Under the pieces are notes generated by a model that saw only the letters and a program-made list of their open reading frames with translations, was not told where the DNA came from and ran no database searches. Source: Bryobacterales bacterium (GTDB taxonomy: Bacteria; Cyanobacteriota; Vampirovibrionia; Obscuribacterales; Obscuribacteraceae). Taken from it: DNA of 10,354 nt. The stretch is taken from assembly GCA_903970295.1 (NCBI GenBank), contig CAJCHQ010000366.1:1-10354 (forward strand). The letters run 5' to 3'. How positions within the stretch are numbered: the first letter of the stretch is position 1; the number at the start of each line of letters is the position of its first letter. Both the position numbers and the translations under genes were made by a program. Positions 1-6,125 of the stretch are shown piece by piece.

Positions 1-166
1 TCACGCGACAGTGGCGGACGAAGTTTCAGTCAAAGCCTATGGCGACTCGAAGATCGTCGCCAGCGGCCACTCGTCTGTGGATGCATATGAAAATGCCGTC
101 GTCACAGCCGCGCCTGGCGTCATCGTCAGCAAGCACGATTCGGCTAAAGTGATTAGCGCCAAATAG
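1..166 (+). CDS. C-terminal end of an octapeptide-repeat protein (5' truncated by window edge)
   Basis: The frame beginning at base 2 is open from the window edge to a TAG at 164-166 and encodes the last 54 residues of a longer protein. The visible part falls into eight-residue units, e.g. GDSKIVAS / GHSSVDAY / ENAVVTAA / PGVIVSKH, with alternating small and beta-branched residues. This is the pattern of short-turn beta-helix or beta-solenoid repeats in surface or structural proteins, but the family is my inference. No catalytic motif is visible. It converges on the aldolase gene, with the hairpin at 198-226 between them. The start, full length and any signal peptide lie outside the window. 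Confidence 0.7.
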   Translation, partial: HATVADEVSVKAYGDSKIVASGHSSVDAYENAVVTAAPGVIVSKHDSAKVISAK

Positions 167-193
167 TCGACACTATCCGCTAAATTCATCATC

Positions 194-226
194 AAAAAAG
201 AGGATCCGCGGTGAACGGATCCTCTT
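194..226 (-). terminator. Rho-independent terminator of the aldolase gene, possibly bidirectional
   Basis: A perfect 11-bp stem (198-208 paired with 216-226) encloses a 7-base loop. Read on the minus strand, the stem runs into a six-T tract (199-194), a classic intrinsic terminator located 54 bases after the aldolase stop. Read on the plus strand, it follows the repeat-protein stop by about 30 bases but has only a GATTTA tail, so termination in that direction would be weaker. Confidence 0.85.
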
Positions 227-279
227 GATTTATGCACCAGCTCGAGCTACCGATTGCGATAGCGTTTATCACCCAGACT

Positions 280-1347
280 TCACGCCACGGTGACGTCTTT
301 GCAAAGATAGACGTCTTGAATCGAATTGAGCAACTCGATGCCTTCCTTCATCGGTCTCTGGAAAGCTTTGCGGCCCGAGATCAAGCCCATTCCGCCAGCG
401 CGCTTATTGATAACGGCTGTCTTCACTGCTTCTTCGAAATCGTTTTGTCCCGAGGCGCCCCCTGAATTGATCAAGCCCGATCTGCCCATGTAGCAATTAG
501 CTACCTGATAGCGGGTCAAATCGATTGGGTGATCGGTCGTCAACTCGGAGTAGACGCGAGCATCGGTCTTACCGTATTTGAGGGCATTATAGCCACCGTT
601 GTTTTCCGGCAGCTTCTGTTTGATGATATCGGCTTCGATGGTGACGCCGAGGTGGTTGGCTTGACCAGTGAGGTCAGCAGCCAAACTGTAATCGGTGTCG
701 CCTTGCTTGAAAGCAGAGTTGCGCAGATAGCACCACAGTACTGTTGCCAATCCCAATTGGTGCGCTTCATGGAAAGCTTGCGCAACTTCGATAATTTGTC
801 TGTCTGATTCCGGCGAGCCGAAATAGATTGTGGCGCCGACGGCGACTGCGCCCATATCCCAAGCTTCTTCAACACTGCCGAACATGATCTGATCGTATTT
901 GTTCGGATAGCTCAGGAATTCATTGTGATTGAGTTTGACCAGGAAAGGAATTTTGTGCGCATACTTGCGTGCTACAGATCCCAAAACGCCGAATGTCGAA
1001 GCAACTGCGTTACAGCCGCCTTCGATAGCTAGCTTGACGATATTTTCACCGTCGAAATAAATCGGATTTTTAGCGAAAGAAGCACCGGCTGAGTGCTCTA
1101 TACCCTGATCGACAGGAAGAATCGAAACGTATCCGGTGCCGCCCAAACGACCATGATTGAGAATGGTCTGGATGCTGCGCAAAACTCGCGGTGATCGATC
1201 GCTGTTGGAGACGATTCTGTCGATAAAATCGCCGCCCGGCAAATGAAGCTGGTCTTTGGTTATGCCTTTGCAGGTATGCTGAAGGTAATAAGACGCTTGT
1301 TTACCTAGCGCCTGCTCAATTTTTGATACGTCGGTCATCACTGGCAT
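280..1347 (-). CDS. fbaB: Class I fructose-bisphosphate aldolase, DhnA/FbaB type
   Basis: The 355-residue product matches the length and motifs of the E. coli FbaB / archaeal-type class I aldolases. These cleave fructose 1,6-bisphosphate to dihydroxyacetone phosphate and glyceraldehyde 3-phosphate through a lysine Schiff base, without metal, in the cytosol. Visible landmarks are [10 protein letters not shown] (residues 77-86), the LVKLNHNE stretch (136-143), EADIIKQK with the candidate Schiff-base Lys243, and two phosphate-binding-like loops, SGGASG (295-300) and GRKAFQRP (325-332). The start is ATG at 1347, preceded by AAGGAG 11 bases upstream. A second ATG three codons in has worse spacing. 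The gene stands alone and ends before a strong terminator. Its leader contains competing hairpins around the ribosome-binding site. Class I aldolases of this type serve glycolysis or gluconeogenesis; direction of use cannot be told here. Confidence 0.95.
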   Translation of the reverse strand: MPVMTDVSKIEQALGKQASYYLQHTCKGITKDQLHLPGGDFIDRIVSNSDRSPRVLRSIQTILNHGRLGGTGYVSILPVDQGIEHSAGASFAKNPIYFDGENIVKLAIEGGCNAVASTFGVLGSVARKYAHKIPFLVKLNHNEFLSYPNKYDQIMFGSVEEAWDMGAVAVGATIYFGSPESDRQIIEVAQAFHEAHQLGLATVLWCYLRNSAFKQGDTDYSLAADLTGQANHLGVTIEADIIKQKLPENNGGYNALKYGKTDARVYSELTTDHPIDLTRYQVANCYMGRSGLINSGGASGQNDFEEAVKTAVINKRAGGMGLISGRKAFQRPMKEGIELLNSIQDVYLCKDVTVA

Positions 1348-1356
1348 GTTTTATAA

Positions 1357-1398
1357 AGCTCCTTTTTTAAGCGCTCTGGAGCTCGCCTGGCTAGCTCC
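1357..1398 (-). promoter_or_regulatory. Candidate ribosome-binding-site switch in the aldolase leader
   Basis: The ribosome-binding site of the aldolase is GGAGCT (1362-1357, minus strand). Just upstream is its exact complement AGCTCC (1383-1378), and further upstream a second GGAGCT (1398-1393). The middle element can pair with either copy: with the upstream one it forms a 6-bp stem with a 9-base loop, and with the downstream one it hides the ribosome-binding site behind a 15-base loop. Mutually exclusive pairing is what translational switches use. The elements are only 6 bp, so chance is possible. No trans-acting factor or ligand is implied by the sequence. Confidence 0.3.
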
Positions 1399-1463
1399 TC
1401 CGCGTGTTTGCCCGCTTCACTCAGCTGGCTCCTCAGCCGCGCTTCGTTTTGCTGGTATGTGAC

Positions 1464-1492
1464 CGCGCGGGCTCGCTGGCTCTTTCCGCGCG
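1464..1492 (-). other. GC-rich hairpin in the aldolase upstream region
   Basis: A perfect 7-bp stem of alternating C and G (1464-1470 paired with 1486-1492) encloses a 15-base loop. It lies in a locally GC-rich stretch (about 1370-1500) between bpt and the aldolase gene. The stretch repeats the motif GAGCCAGC or variants of it three times on the minus strand. It has no T tract, so it is not a plain terminator for bpt, and it may be part of a structured 5' leader. Confidence 0.35.
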
Positions 1493-1578
1493 TTGGCATG
1501 AATAAGGTAGCAGGAAAAGCCATGGAGTGTTTTCAATAAGGGCGGGGTCGCAATCAATTTGTAACTTAGAACACCTCT

Positions 1579-2289
1579 TCAGTCAGCGGTGAATGGAGCC
1601 CAAGAACCATCCAGGGAAAGGATTTCAGACGGTTGGAAGCGACCTTTGTATTCCATCGAGCGGCAACCGGCAATGTAATAACCAAGATAGACATGAGGAA
1701 AGTTTCTTTTTTTCGCCTGCTCAATCAAGCTGAGAATGCACCAGGTGCCCAGCGAGCGCTGGCGAAAATCAGGGTGATGGTAGAAATAGACACCTGAATA
1801 GCCCGGGTCGAGCACGTCTATGTAACTTACGGCGATCAGCTTTCCGTCGAGATAATAGGCCCATTCTTCGATATCGGTTGCAGCACTCATGAAAAAGGCG
1901 ATCCGGTTTGCAGCTGTGAGAAGATTGCATTTCTTCCAACCTTTTTGCTCAGCATGGTGCGCGTGGTGCAAAACATAAAGCTCCATGCGGTCAACTGAAA
2001 GTTTAGACGGCCCGATGCGCAACTCTACATCCTGATTGGCTTTAATTACACGCCGCTGACTACGATCTGGTTGAAAATTCTCGACGTCAACTCTGATCGG
2101 TTGACAAGCCTGGCAGGTCTGACAAACCGGTCGAAAAAGCATGTAACCCTGCCGGCGCCAACCCTGGGAGATGCGCCGCTGCAAATCTTGCCGAGACATG
2201 CCCCTGGCGGGTTCGTATTCCATAGTCGAATTTCTGTCAGGCAGATACGCGCAGGGGCTGGGCTCGGAAATAAAGCGCGAGAATGTCAT
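1579..2289 (-). CDS. bpt: Aspartate/glutamate leucyltransferase (bacterial N-degron pathway)
   Basis: The 236-residue product is a full-length member of the bacterial arginyltransferase-like family, Bpt. It transfers leucine from Leu-tRNA to proteins with N-terminal Asp or Glu, marking them for ClpS/ClpAP-type degradation in the cytosol. The N-terminal ATE signature is present: SPCAYLPDR (11-19, Cys13) and a cysteine cluster at Cys56, Cys59 and Cys62 (VCQTCQACQP). The C-terminal acyltransferase (GNAT-like) half carries the family hallmark GYYIAGCRSMEYKGRFQP (about residues 203-220). The ATG at 2289 gives the usual N-terminus for the family but has no clear Shine-Dalgarno sequence. An upstream minus-strand frame overlaps it by ATGA, but its translation looks random. 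No ClpS gene lies in the window, so the downstream pathway is inferred. Confidence 0.93.
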   Translation of the reverse strand: MTFSRFISEPSPCAYLPDRNSTMEYEPARGMSRQDLQRRISQGWRRQGYMLFRPVCQTCQACQPIRVDVENFQPDRSQRRVIKANQDVELRIGPSKLSVDRMELYVLHHAHHAEQKGWKKCNLLTAANRIAFFMSAATDIEEWAYYLDGKLIAVSYIDVLDPGYSGVYFYHHPDFRQRSLGTWCILSLIEQAKKRNFPHVYLGYYIAGCRSMEYKGRFQPSEILSLDGSWAPFTAD

Positions 2290-2856
2290 CTTGCAAAATT
2301 GAGCGTTTGATCACGGCAGGTAGAACGCAACAGAGATCTTGATACCCGGTCAATAGCCGATCGAAACTGGATTGAACGAACAGGGGTCTTTTGTCCACGA
2401 TCACGACCCAAAGCCAAAATCAGCTCATCACGCGAGTCTAGCTCACTCCGTGCCGAGCGTTCAACACCGCATTTAGTATCACGATCAAAGCAAAACATCC
2501 AGGCGATGCAGATAAATGATCGCCGAGTCGTAGCGCTAACGGCGCGAGTGCAATTTCGGTTCAGGTTTCGGCGACATCATCCGGTAGAAAGTCCGAAGAA
2601 TCTGCAAGGGCAGGCTACCAGCCAATTGTAAAGCGAGAGAAACAGAGGCAACTTAAAATGGCTGGCTTAAGTTTTGGCTGATTATTGACAACAGGAAATG
2701 CTACTTCTCTGACGTATACATTTACGCCTAATCCAAGAGAGCAATAAATCCCAGCACTTAGATTCCGCTACCAACTAAACCGACGAACTACCGTTCACCA
2801 AGCAAAGTTGCCTTTGGCGCCCTTGCCTAGCCCAAACATGTTGAAGGGAGAAAGCC
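2290..2856. other. Gene-free gap between divergent bpt and the sugar transferase
   Basis: No convincing gene, tRNA or known RNA is visible in this 567-bp stretch. It must hold the promoters of the two divergent genes, but I cannot place them with confidence. A TTGACA at 2685-2690 and a TATACA at 2715-2720 look like promoter halves for the plus strand, yet they are 24 bases apart, too far for a standard sigma-70 promoter. A 70-codon minus-strand frame (2286-2498) is most likely spurious. Confidence 0.6.
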
Positions 2857-3444
2857 ATGGAACAGAATCTCAGTATCTATACCAAAGACATCACAGACCG
2901 GGTTTTGGCGCTTCTCGCCCTGCTTGTGCTGTCACCGATCTTGCTCGGAACAGCAATCGCAATCAAACTCGATTCTCGTGGTCCGATTTTCTTTCCCCAA
3001 GTGCGAATCGGGCGAGGAGGCAAGCCTTTCACTATGCTCAAGTTCCGCACCCTTCCTGAAGGAACACCAGCGGTTACACAGAAGGAACTACGCGACTCGG
3101 GCAGGCTGACCTCATCATCACGTCTGGGGCAGTTCCTCCGTCGCTCGAGCATCAACGAATTACCGCAGTTGTTCAATGTTCTTGCAGGGCACATGAGCCT
3201 GGTCGGTCCACGTCCTGTTGCCGAATTCGACACCGCCGGCGTATCGCCACGCATTCGTCTGGGTGTCCTGTCTTTCAAACCTGGCATCACGGGCTGGGCT
3301 CAAGTCACAGGTCGCGGCGACTTGTCGGACAGAGAATATCTCGAAGCCGACGTCTGGTATTGCCAGAATTGGTCTTATGCGCTCGATTTACATATTCTAT
3401 ACCGCACAATTCCGGCCGTACTGACCGCGAGAGGCGCGTACTGA
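2857..3444 (+). CDS. Small bacterial sugar transferase (polyprenyl-phosphate hexose-1-phosphate transferase family)
   Basis: The 195-residue protein is a compact, PglC-sized member of the bacterial sugar transferase family (PF02397). These enzymes move a sugar phosphate from a nucleotide sugar to undecaprenyl phosphate at the inner membrane, starting assembly of capsule, exopolysaccharide or glycoprotein glycans. One hydrophobic segment (about 15-36, with Ser-Pro as in reentrant helices) is followed by MLKFRTL (60-66), the catalytic-region block SINELPQLFNVL (98-109), MSLVGPRPV (113-121), KPGITGWAQVTGR (141-153) and a C-terminal DVWYCQNWS segment. The start has a good ribosome-binding site (GAAGGGAG, 6 bases upstream). 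The Asp-Glu catalytic dyad known from PglC aligns here with Asn100-Glu101, an unusual substitution. It stands alone without other glycan genes, so the sugar and the product cannot be named. Confidence 0.92.
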   Translation: MEQNLSIYTKDITDRVLALLALLVLSPILLGTAIAIKLDSRGPIFFPQVRIGRGGKPFTMLKFRTLPEGTPAVTQKELRDSGRLTSSSRLGQFLRRSSINELPQLFNVLAGHMSLVGPRPVAEFDTAGVSPRIRLGVLSFKPGITGWAQVTGRGDLSDREYLEADVWYCQNWSYALDLHILYRTIPAVLTARGAY

Positions 3445-3466
3445 TGCATTTCAAGTCGCATACCAT

Positions 3467-3532
3467 AATGCCAGCGAGCCACCATAATCTCGGCGAAAGG
3501 AGTGGTTTCTCCTCTCGCCGAGATTTGGCATT
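3467..3532 (+). terminator. Long compound hairpin after the sugar transferase
   Basis: The core is an 11-bp perfect stem (3486-3496 with 3515-3525), continued inward after one mismatch by 5 bp (3498-3502 with 3509-3513) around a 6-base loop. An outer 7-bp arm (3467-3473 with 3526-3532) stacks directly on the right side, leaving a 12-base bulge on the left. It starts 22 bases after the stop. There is no T tract, so it may be an mRNA-stabilising or processing structure rather than an intrinsic terminator. Confidence 0.6.
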
Positions 3533-3649
3533 CGTGTTCAAAGGTCTTGAAGAACTGACCATAACGCAATAAGCCAGCTGGGCTGGCATACTCTTCATTT
3601 TTACTTCTTCATCTATTTTTGCCGAAATTAATTATTTTCCGCATATACC

Positions 3650-3737
3650 CGAAAGAAAAAAAGAAAACAAGAACTCAATCAAGCTGGATTAGAGGTTTTC
3701 TTAGCCACTAAGAAATCACTATTCCGGCTTGATTGAG
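3650..3737 (-). terminator. Nested-hairpin terminator of the small membrane protein gene
   Basis: A 14-base inverted repeat (3674-3687 with 3724-3737, one G-T pair) encloses a second perfect 8-bp hairpin (3697-3704 with 3708-3715, 3-base loop). On the minus strand the structure leads into a long T-rich tract (complement of the A-rich 3652-3670). It sits about 30 bases after the stop codon of the gene at 3769-4242, which fits an intrinsic terminator with an unusually elaborate stem. Confidence 0.75.
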
Positions 3738-3768
3738 AGTCACTCAAAAGCTCTTCCAAAATGGAAAA

Positions 3769-4242
3769 TCAGTTCCTGATCGGAAAGAGCGATTTCCATC
3801 CGAAGGAGGAGAATGAAACTGCACCAGTAAGCAGGCCGAGTGCATTGATCAGGAGAGAGATGGCTAGACCGGCTGAGACTGCTGCTGCAATCGAGGGTGC
3901 AACGATTGCCACAGTCGGATAGGGAATCGCCCAGAGATAGAGAGCAATACCGCCGCAGAAAGCGCCCAGGAGAATCTCGAAGAGCCGACCTGCGGATTGT
4001 AGTCCGATTATGCGAAAGAGCGCCTGACCACCGAATGCAAATAGAACCGTGGCGGTCGTGCTGAGCATCAGGGAGTCCACGGCCAGTATAAAAATCAGAT
4101 TCCCGGTCAGAGGCTCTTTCAAGGCGAAGGACAAGACGAGGTAGATGAAGGTAGAGATGCCGGCATGCAGGACAAGACTGGTGAGCTTATCCTTCAAGAT
4201 GGCAGCGCGGATTTGGCGTAAATTTTCGACGAGGTTTTTCAT
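3769..4242 (-). CDS. Small integral membrane protein of unknown function
   Basis: I do not recognise the family. The 157-residue product has a short, basic N-terminus with a possible amphipathic helix (residues 1-22). Three to five hydrophobic segments follow, roughly at 25-42, 47-70, 88-106 and 110-145, the last probably two helices. The segments contain many Ala, Gly, Leu and Ile residues and almost no charges. There is no signal-peptidase site, no cysteine cluster and no catalytic motif. The ATG at 4242 has only a weak upstream GAG. It is a single-gene unit with its own terminator and is transcribed divergently from the kinase pair. A transporter accessory, holin-like or phage-shock-like role cannot be distinguished. 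Confidence 0.75.
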   Translation of the reverse strand: MKNLVENLRQIRAAILKDKLTSLVLHAGISTFIYLVLSFALKEPLTGNLIFILAVDSLMLSTTATVLFAFGGQALFRIIGLQSAGRLFEILLGAFCGGIALYLWAIPYPTVAIVAPSIAAAVSAGLAISLLINALGLLTGAVSFSSFGWKSLFPIRN

Positions 4243-4663
4243 GTGCGTAAACTCGATGAGTCAGCGTCCCTTAATCCACACTGAACTGGTTTCATATCCT
4301 CAGGACTAGGGTGAGGTAATTCCAAGCAGCAGCCTGTTTCCGACACCGTGGTGCGAAAGTTAGTCTAAATTTGTGTCGGAGTGACGGGTTTGGAGACGGT
4401 CGTAATCGGAAAGAGGGAAAGGGTAGGGACCTCACTTTAGTGTCTGTCCAGGGCTGCTCGTGATCATAAAGTTCTCGTTACCGAACGAGCCGAGCGCTAC
4501 CGAGAGCGCCAGGTAGGGCGTAACGGGCTAGCTGAAGCTGGATGAACAAGAACTAAACCTTCATCACTGATATCACCGCTACGCCACACCGCGCGAGAAG
4601 CACGCATAAATGACAGCCTCCCACCCACAATGACAGTCCCGCAGGCATAAACGAGCTCCGGCA
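4243..4663. other. Divergent intergenic region upstream of the kinase pair
   Basis: This 421-bp gap separates the membrane-protein gene (-) from the first kinase (+) and must hold both promoters, although no good sigma-70 pair stands out. Two small neighbouring hairpins are visible: 4474-4479 with 4484-4489 (6 bp, 4-base loop) and 4494-4498 with 4505-4509 (5 bp, 6-base loop). A minus-strand frame at 4497-4679 overlaps the kinase start and has no gene-like features. Confidence 0.5.
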
Positions 4664-6118
4664 GTGGAATATTCTCCACAAGAGGAGCGCTTCAACTTGG
4701 ACGACAAACAGCTGCCTAAATTGGTCCTCCATTACAACGGTAAATTGACCAAGTCCGGTTTGATTATCACTGCAGTGCTGGCGCCTATCTGGGCTGGTTG
4801 GTCGCTCTATGTGGCGGGCTGGTTGGGGAAAGCTGTAATCCTGGGCGGATTGGCAGGTTATTGGGATCTGGCTCTTTTGTTTTGCTTTTACATTGCCCTT
4901 TTCCTGTGCGGACTGGTCACGATATTCGTATGCCTGGACAACAAATTAGTTCTTACAGCAGCCGGACTGGAAGTACCCTGGCATCATCTTTTGGAAATGG
5001 CCTTCGAACGCAAACGCGCCTGGAAGGATTTAAGAGCAGTCGAATTCCGCAATCAGAACTTGAGACTGATATTTTCGACACTGGGCGGCATTACCTTCAG
5101 TATGGACGGTTTCAACGCCGCCGAACTCAAAGATTTTTGCGTCGCAATTAAATCGAATGCGACTGACGTGGCCTTCAGCTTCGATGATCGGGCGATAGCA
5201 ATGGGCATTCCTGGCATCAAAGCGAGCTCGATCAAAGCTGTCGGCTTCACCGACACGTGGGAAGACGACCTGGCTAGCCGATTTGGCACCACCGCCTATG
5301 TGCCACTCGAAACTGGCGCATTGCTTCAAAACGGACGATGGGAAGTGATTGGACAAGTTTCATTCGGCGGCCTTTCTGCAGTCTATCTGTGTCGCACCAC
5401 AGATGGTGAGCTGGCTATTCTCAAAGAAGCAGTGGTGCCACTAAACTCCGATGATAACAGCCGCGCCAAAGCACTCGAAATGTTTGACCGGGAAGCCCGA
5501 TTGCTAAAATCTTTGCGCCATCAAAACATTGCCCGAGTGCTCGACCATTTCGTCGAAAAAAATCACAATTACCTGCTGCTTCAGCACATTGAAGGAATTG
5601 ATTTGCGGCAATATATCAAAGAACATGGTCCGCAGAGCGAGCGAATCATCATTCGCTGGGCACTGGAAATCGCTGAAATTCTCACATACTTGCACTGCCA
5701 CATTCCGGCAATTGTCCATCGCGACCTGACTCCAGACAACCTTGTGCTGGACAAAAGCGGCTCTTTGAAATTGATCGATTTCGGCGCTGCCAACGAGCTA
5801 ATCGGGACTGCCACAGGCACTCTCGTCGGCAAACAATCATACATATCACCCGAGCAATTCCGGGGAAAAGCTAAACCGGCAAGTGATATTTATTCACTGG
5901 GTTGCACGCTCTTTTTCTTAGCTACGGGAAAAGATCCCGACGCTTTGTCCCAATCTTCGCTGCCTCCGTCTCAGGACAAACCAATGTCGACTTTAAGCGC
6001 GTTAATTGCGGACTGCACTGCATTAGAAACGGAAGAACGCCTTCAATCCGCTCAAGAAATAAGTGTTCGCGCCCGCAAATATTTGCACGACGCCCTGATC
6101 ACGGCAGCAGAGGATTGA
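4664..6118 (+). CDS. Membrane-anchored Ser/Thr protein kinase (first of a tandem pair)
   Basis: The 484-residue protein has two N-terminal transmembrane helices (about 31-53 and 66-91). A PH-like beta-rich cytoplasmic segment follows (about 92-170), then a linker and a C-terminal Hanks-type kinase (about 225-475). Kinase landmarks are VSFGGLSAVY (231-241; the first loop glycine is Ser233), the ATP lysine Lys254, the alpha-C Glu277, HRDLTPDN (352-359, catalytic Asp354, metal-binding Asn359), DFG (372-374) and SPEQF (395-399). All catalytic residues are present, so it should be active on cytoplasmic proteins. The Lys usually following HRD-x is Thr356. The start is GTG at 4664, with a weak CGAG eight bases upstream; the frame is closed upstream at 4631. 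It has no C-terminal extracellular sensor, unlike PknB-type kinases. The next kinase begins 4 bp after its stop. The PH-like assignment comes from position and strand pattern only. Confidence 0.9.
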   Translation: MEYSPQEERFNLDDKQLPKLVLHYNGKLTKSGLIITAVLAPIWAGWSLYVAGWLGKAVILGGLAGYWDLALLFCFYIALFLCGLVTIFVCLDNKLVLTAAGLEVPWHHLLEMAFERKRAWKDLRAVEFRNQNLRLIFSTLGGITFSMDGFNAAELKDFCVAIKSNATDVAFSFDDRAIAMGIPGIKASSIKAVGFTDTWEDDLASRFGTTAYVPLETGALLQNGRWEVIGQVSFGGLSAVYLCRTTDGELAILKEAVVPLNSDDNSRAKALEMFDREARLLKSLRHQNIARVLDHFVEKNHNYLLLQHIEGIDLRQYIKEHGPQSERIIIRWALEIAEILTYLHCHIPAIVHRDLTPDNLVLDKSGSLKLIDFGAANELIGTATGTLVGKQSYISPEQFRGKAKPASDIYSLGCTLFFLATGKDPDALSQSSLPPSQDKPMSTLSALIADCTALETEERLQSAQEISVRARKYLHDALITAAED

Positions 6119-6125
6119 GCGAGTG
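6109..6125 (+). promoter_or_regulatory. Ribosome-binding site and GTG start of the second kinase
   Basis: AGAGG at 6109-6113 lies inside the end of the first kinase, nine bases before the GTG at 6123. The stop of the first kinase (6116-6118) falls between them. This decides the start and indicates translation of both kinases from one mRNA. Confidence 0.6.

Larger units (their letters stand above)
3445..3768. other. Convergent intergenic gap holding several hairpins
   Basis: This gap separates the sugar transferase (+) and the small membrane protein (-), whose 3' ends face each other. It holds no credible gene. Besides the two large hairpins listed separately, a short 6-bp stem (3573-3578 with 3582-3587, 3-base loop) is followed within about 10 bases by a T-rich run. 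It could be the actual plus-strand termination point. Confidence 0.6.

Noticed and set aside
529..875. Plus- and minus-strand frames of 92 and 111 codons inside the aldolase gene
   Set aside because: Both lie fully within the aldolase coding sequence, which has strong family motifs; they are shadows.
1338..1523. 61-codon minus-strand frame overlapping the aldolase start, with a charged, coiled-coil-like translation
   Set aside because: No ribosome-binding site; it covers the GC-rich hairpin leader and overlaps the aldolase start. The Ala/Arg/Glu composition follows from the GC-rich repeats.
2286..2498. 70-codon minus-strand frame ending in an ATGA overlap with bpt
   Set aside because: The overlap is attractive, but the translation is Arg/Ser/Asp-rich with no domain-like pattern and there is no ribosome-binding site. 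It looks like chance.
2580..2615. GAAAGTCCGAAG stretch recalling the RNase P RNA signature
   Set aside because: Only the short AAAGTCCG-like core matches; the paired helices and remaining conserved blocks of RNase P RNA are absent.
2685..2720. TTGACA and TATACA as a promoter for the sugar transferase
   Set aside because: The spacer is 24 bases, well beyond the 16-18 expected, and no better-spaced partner is visible for either half.
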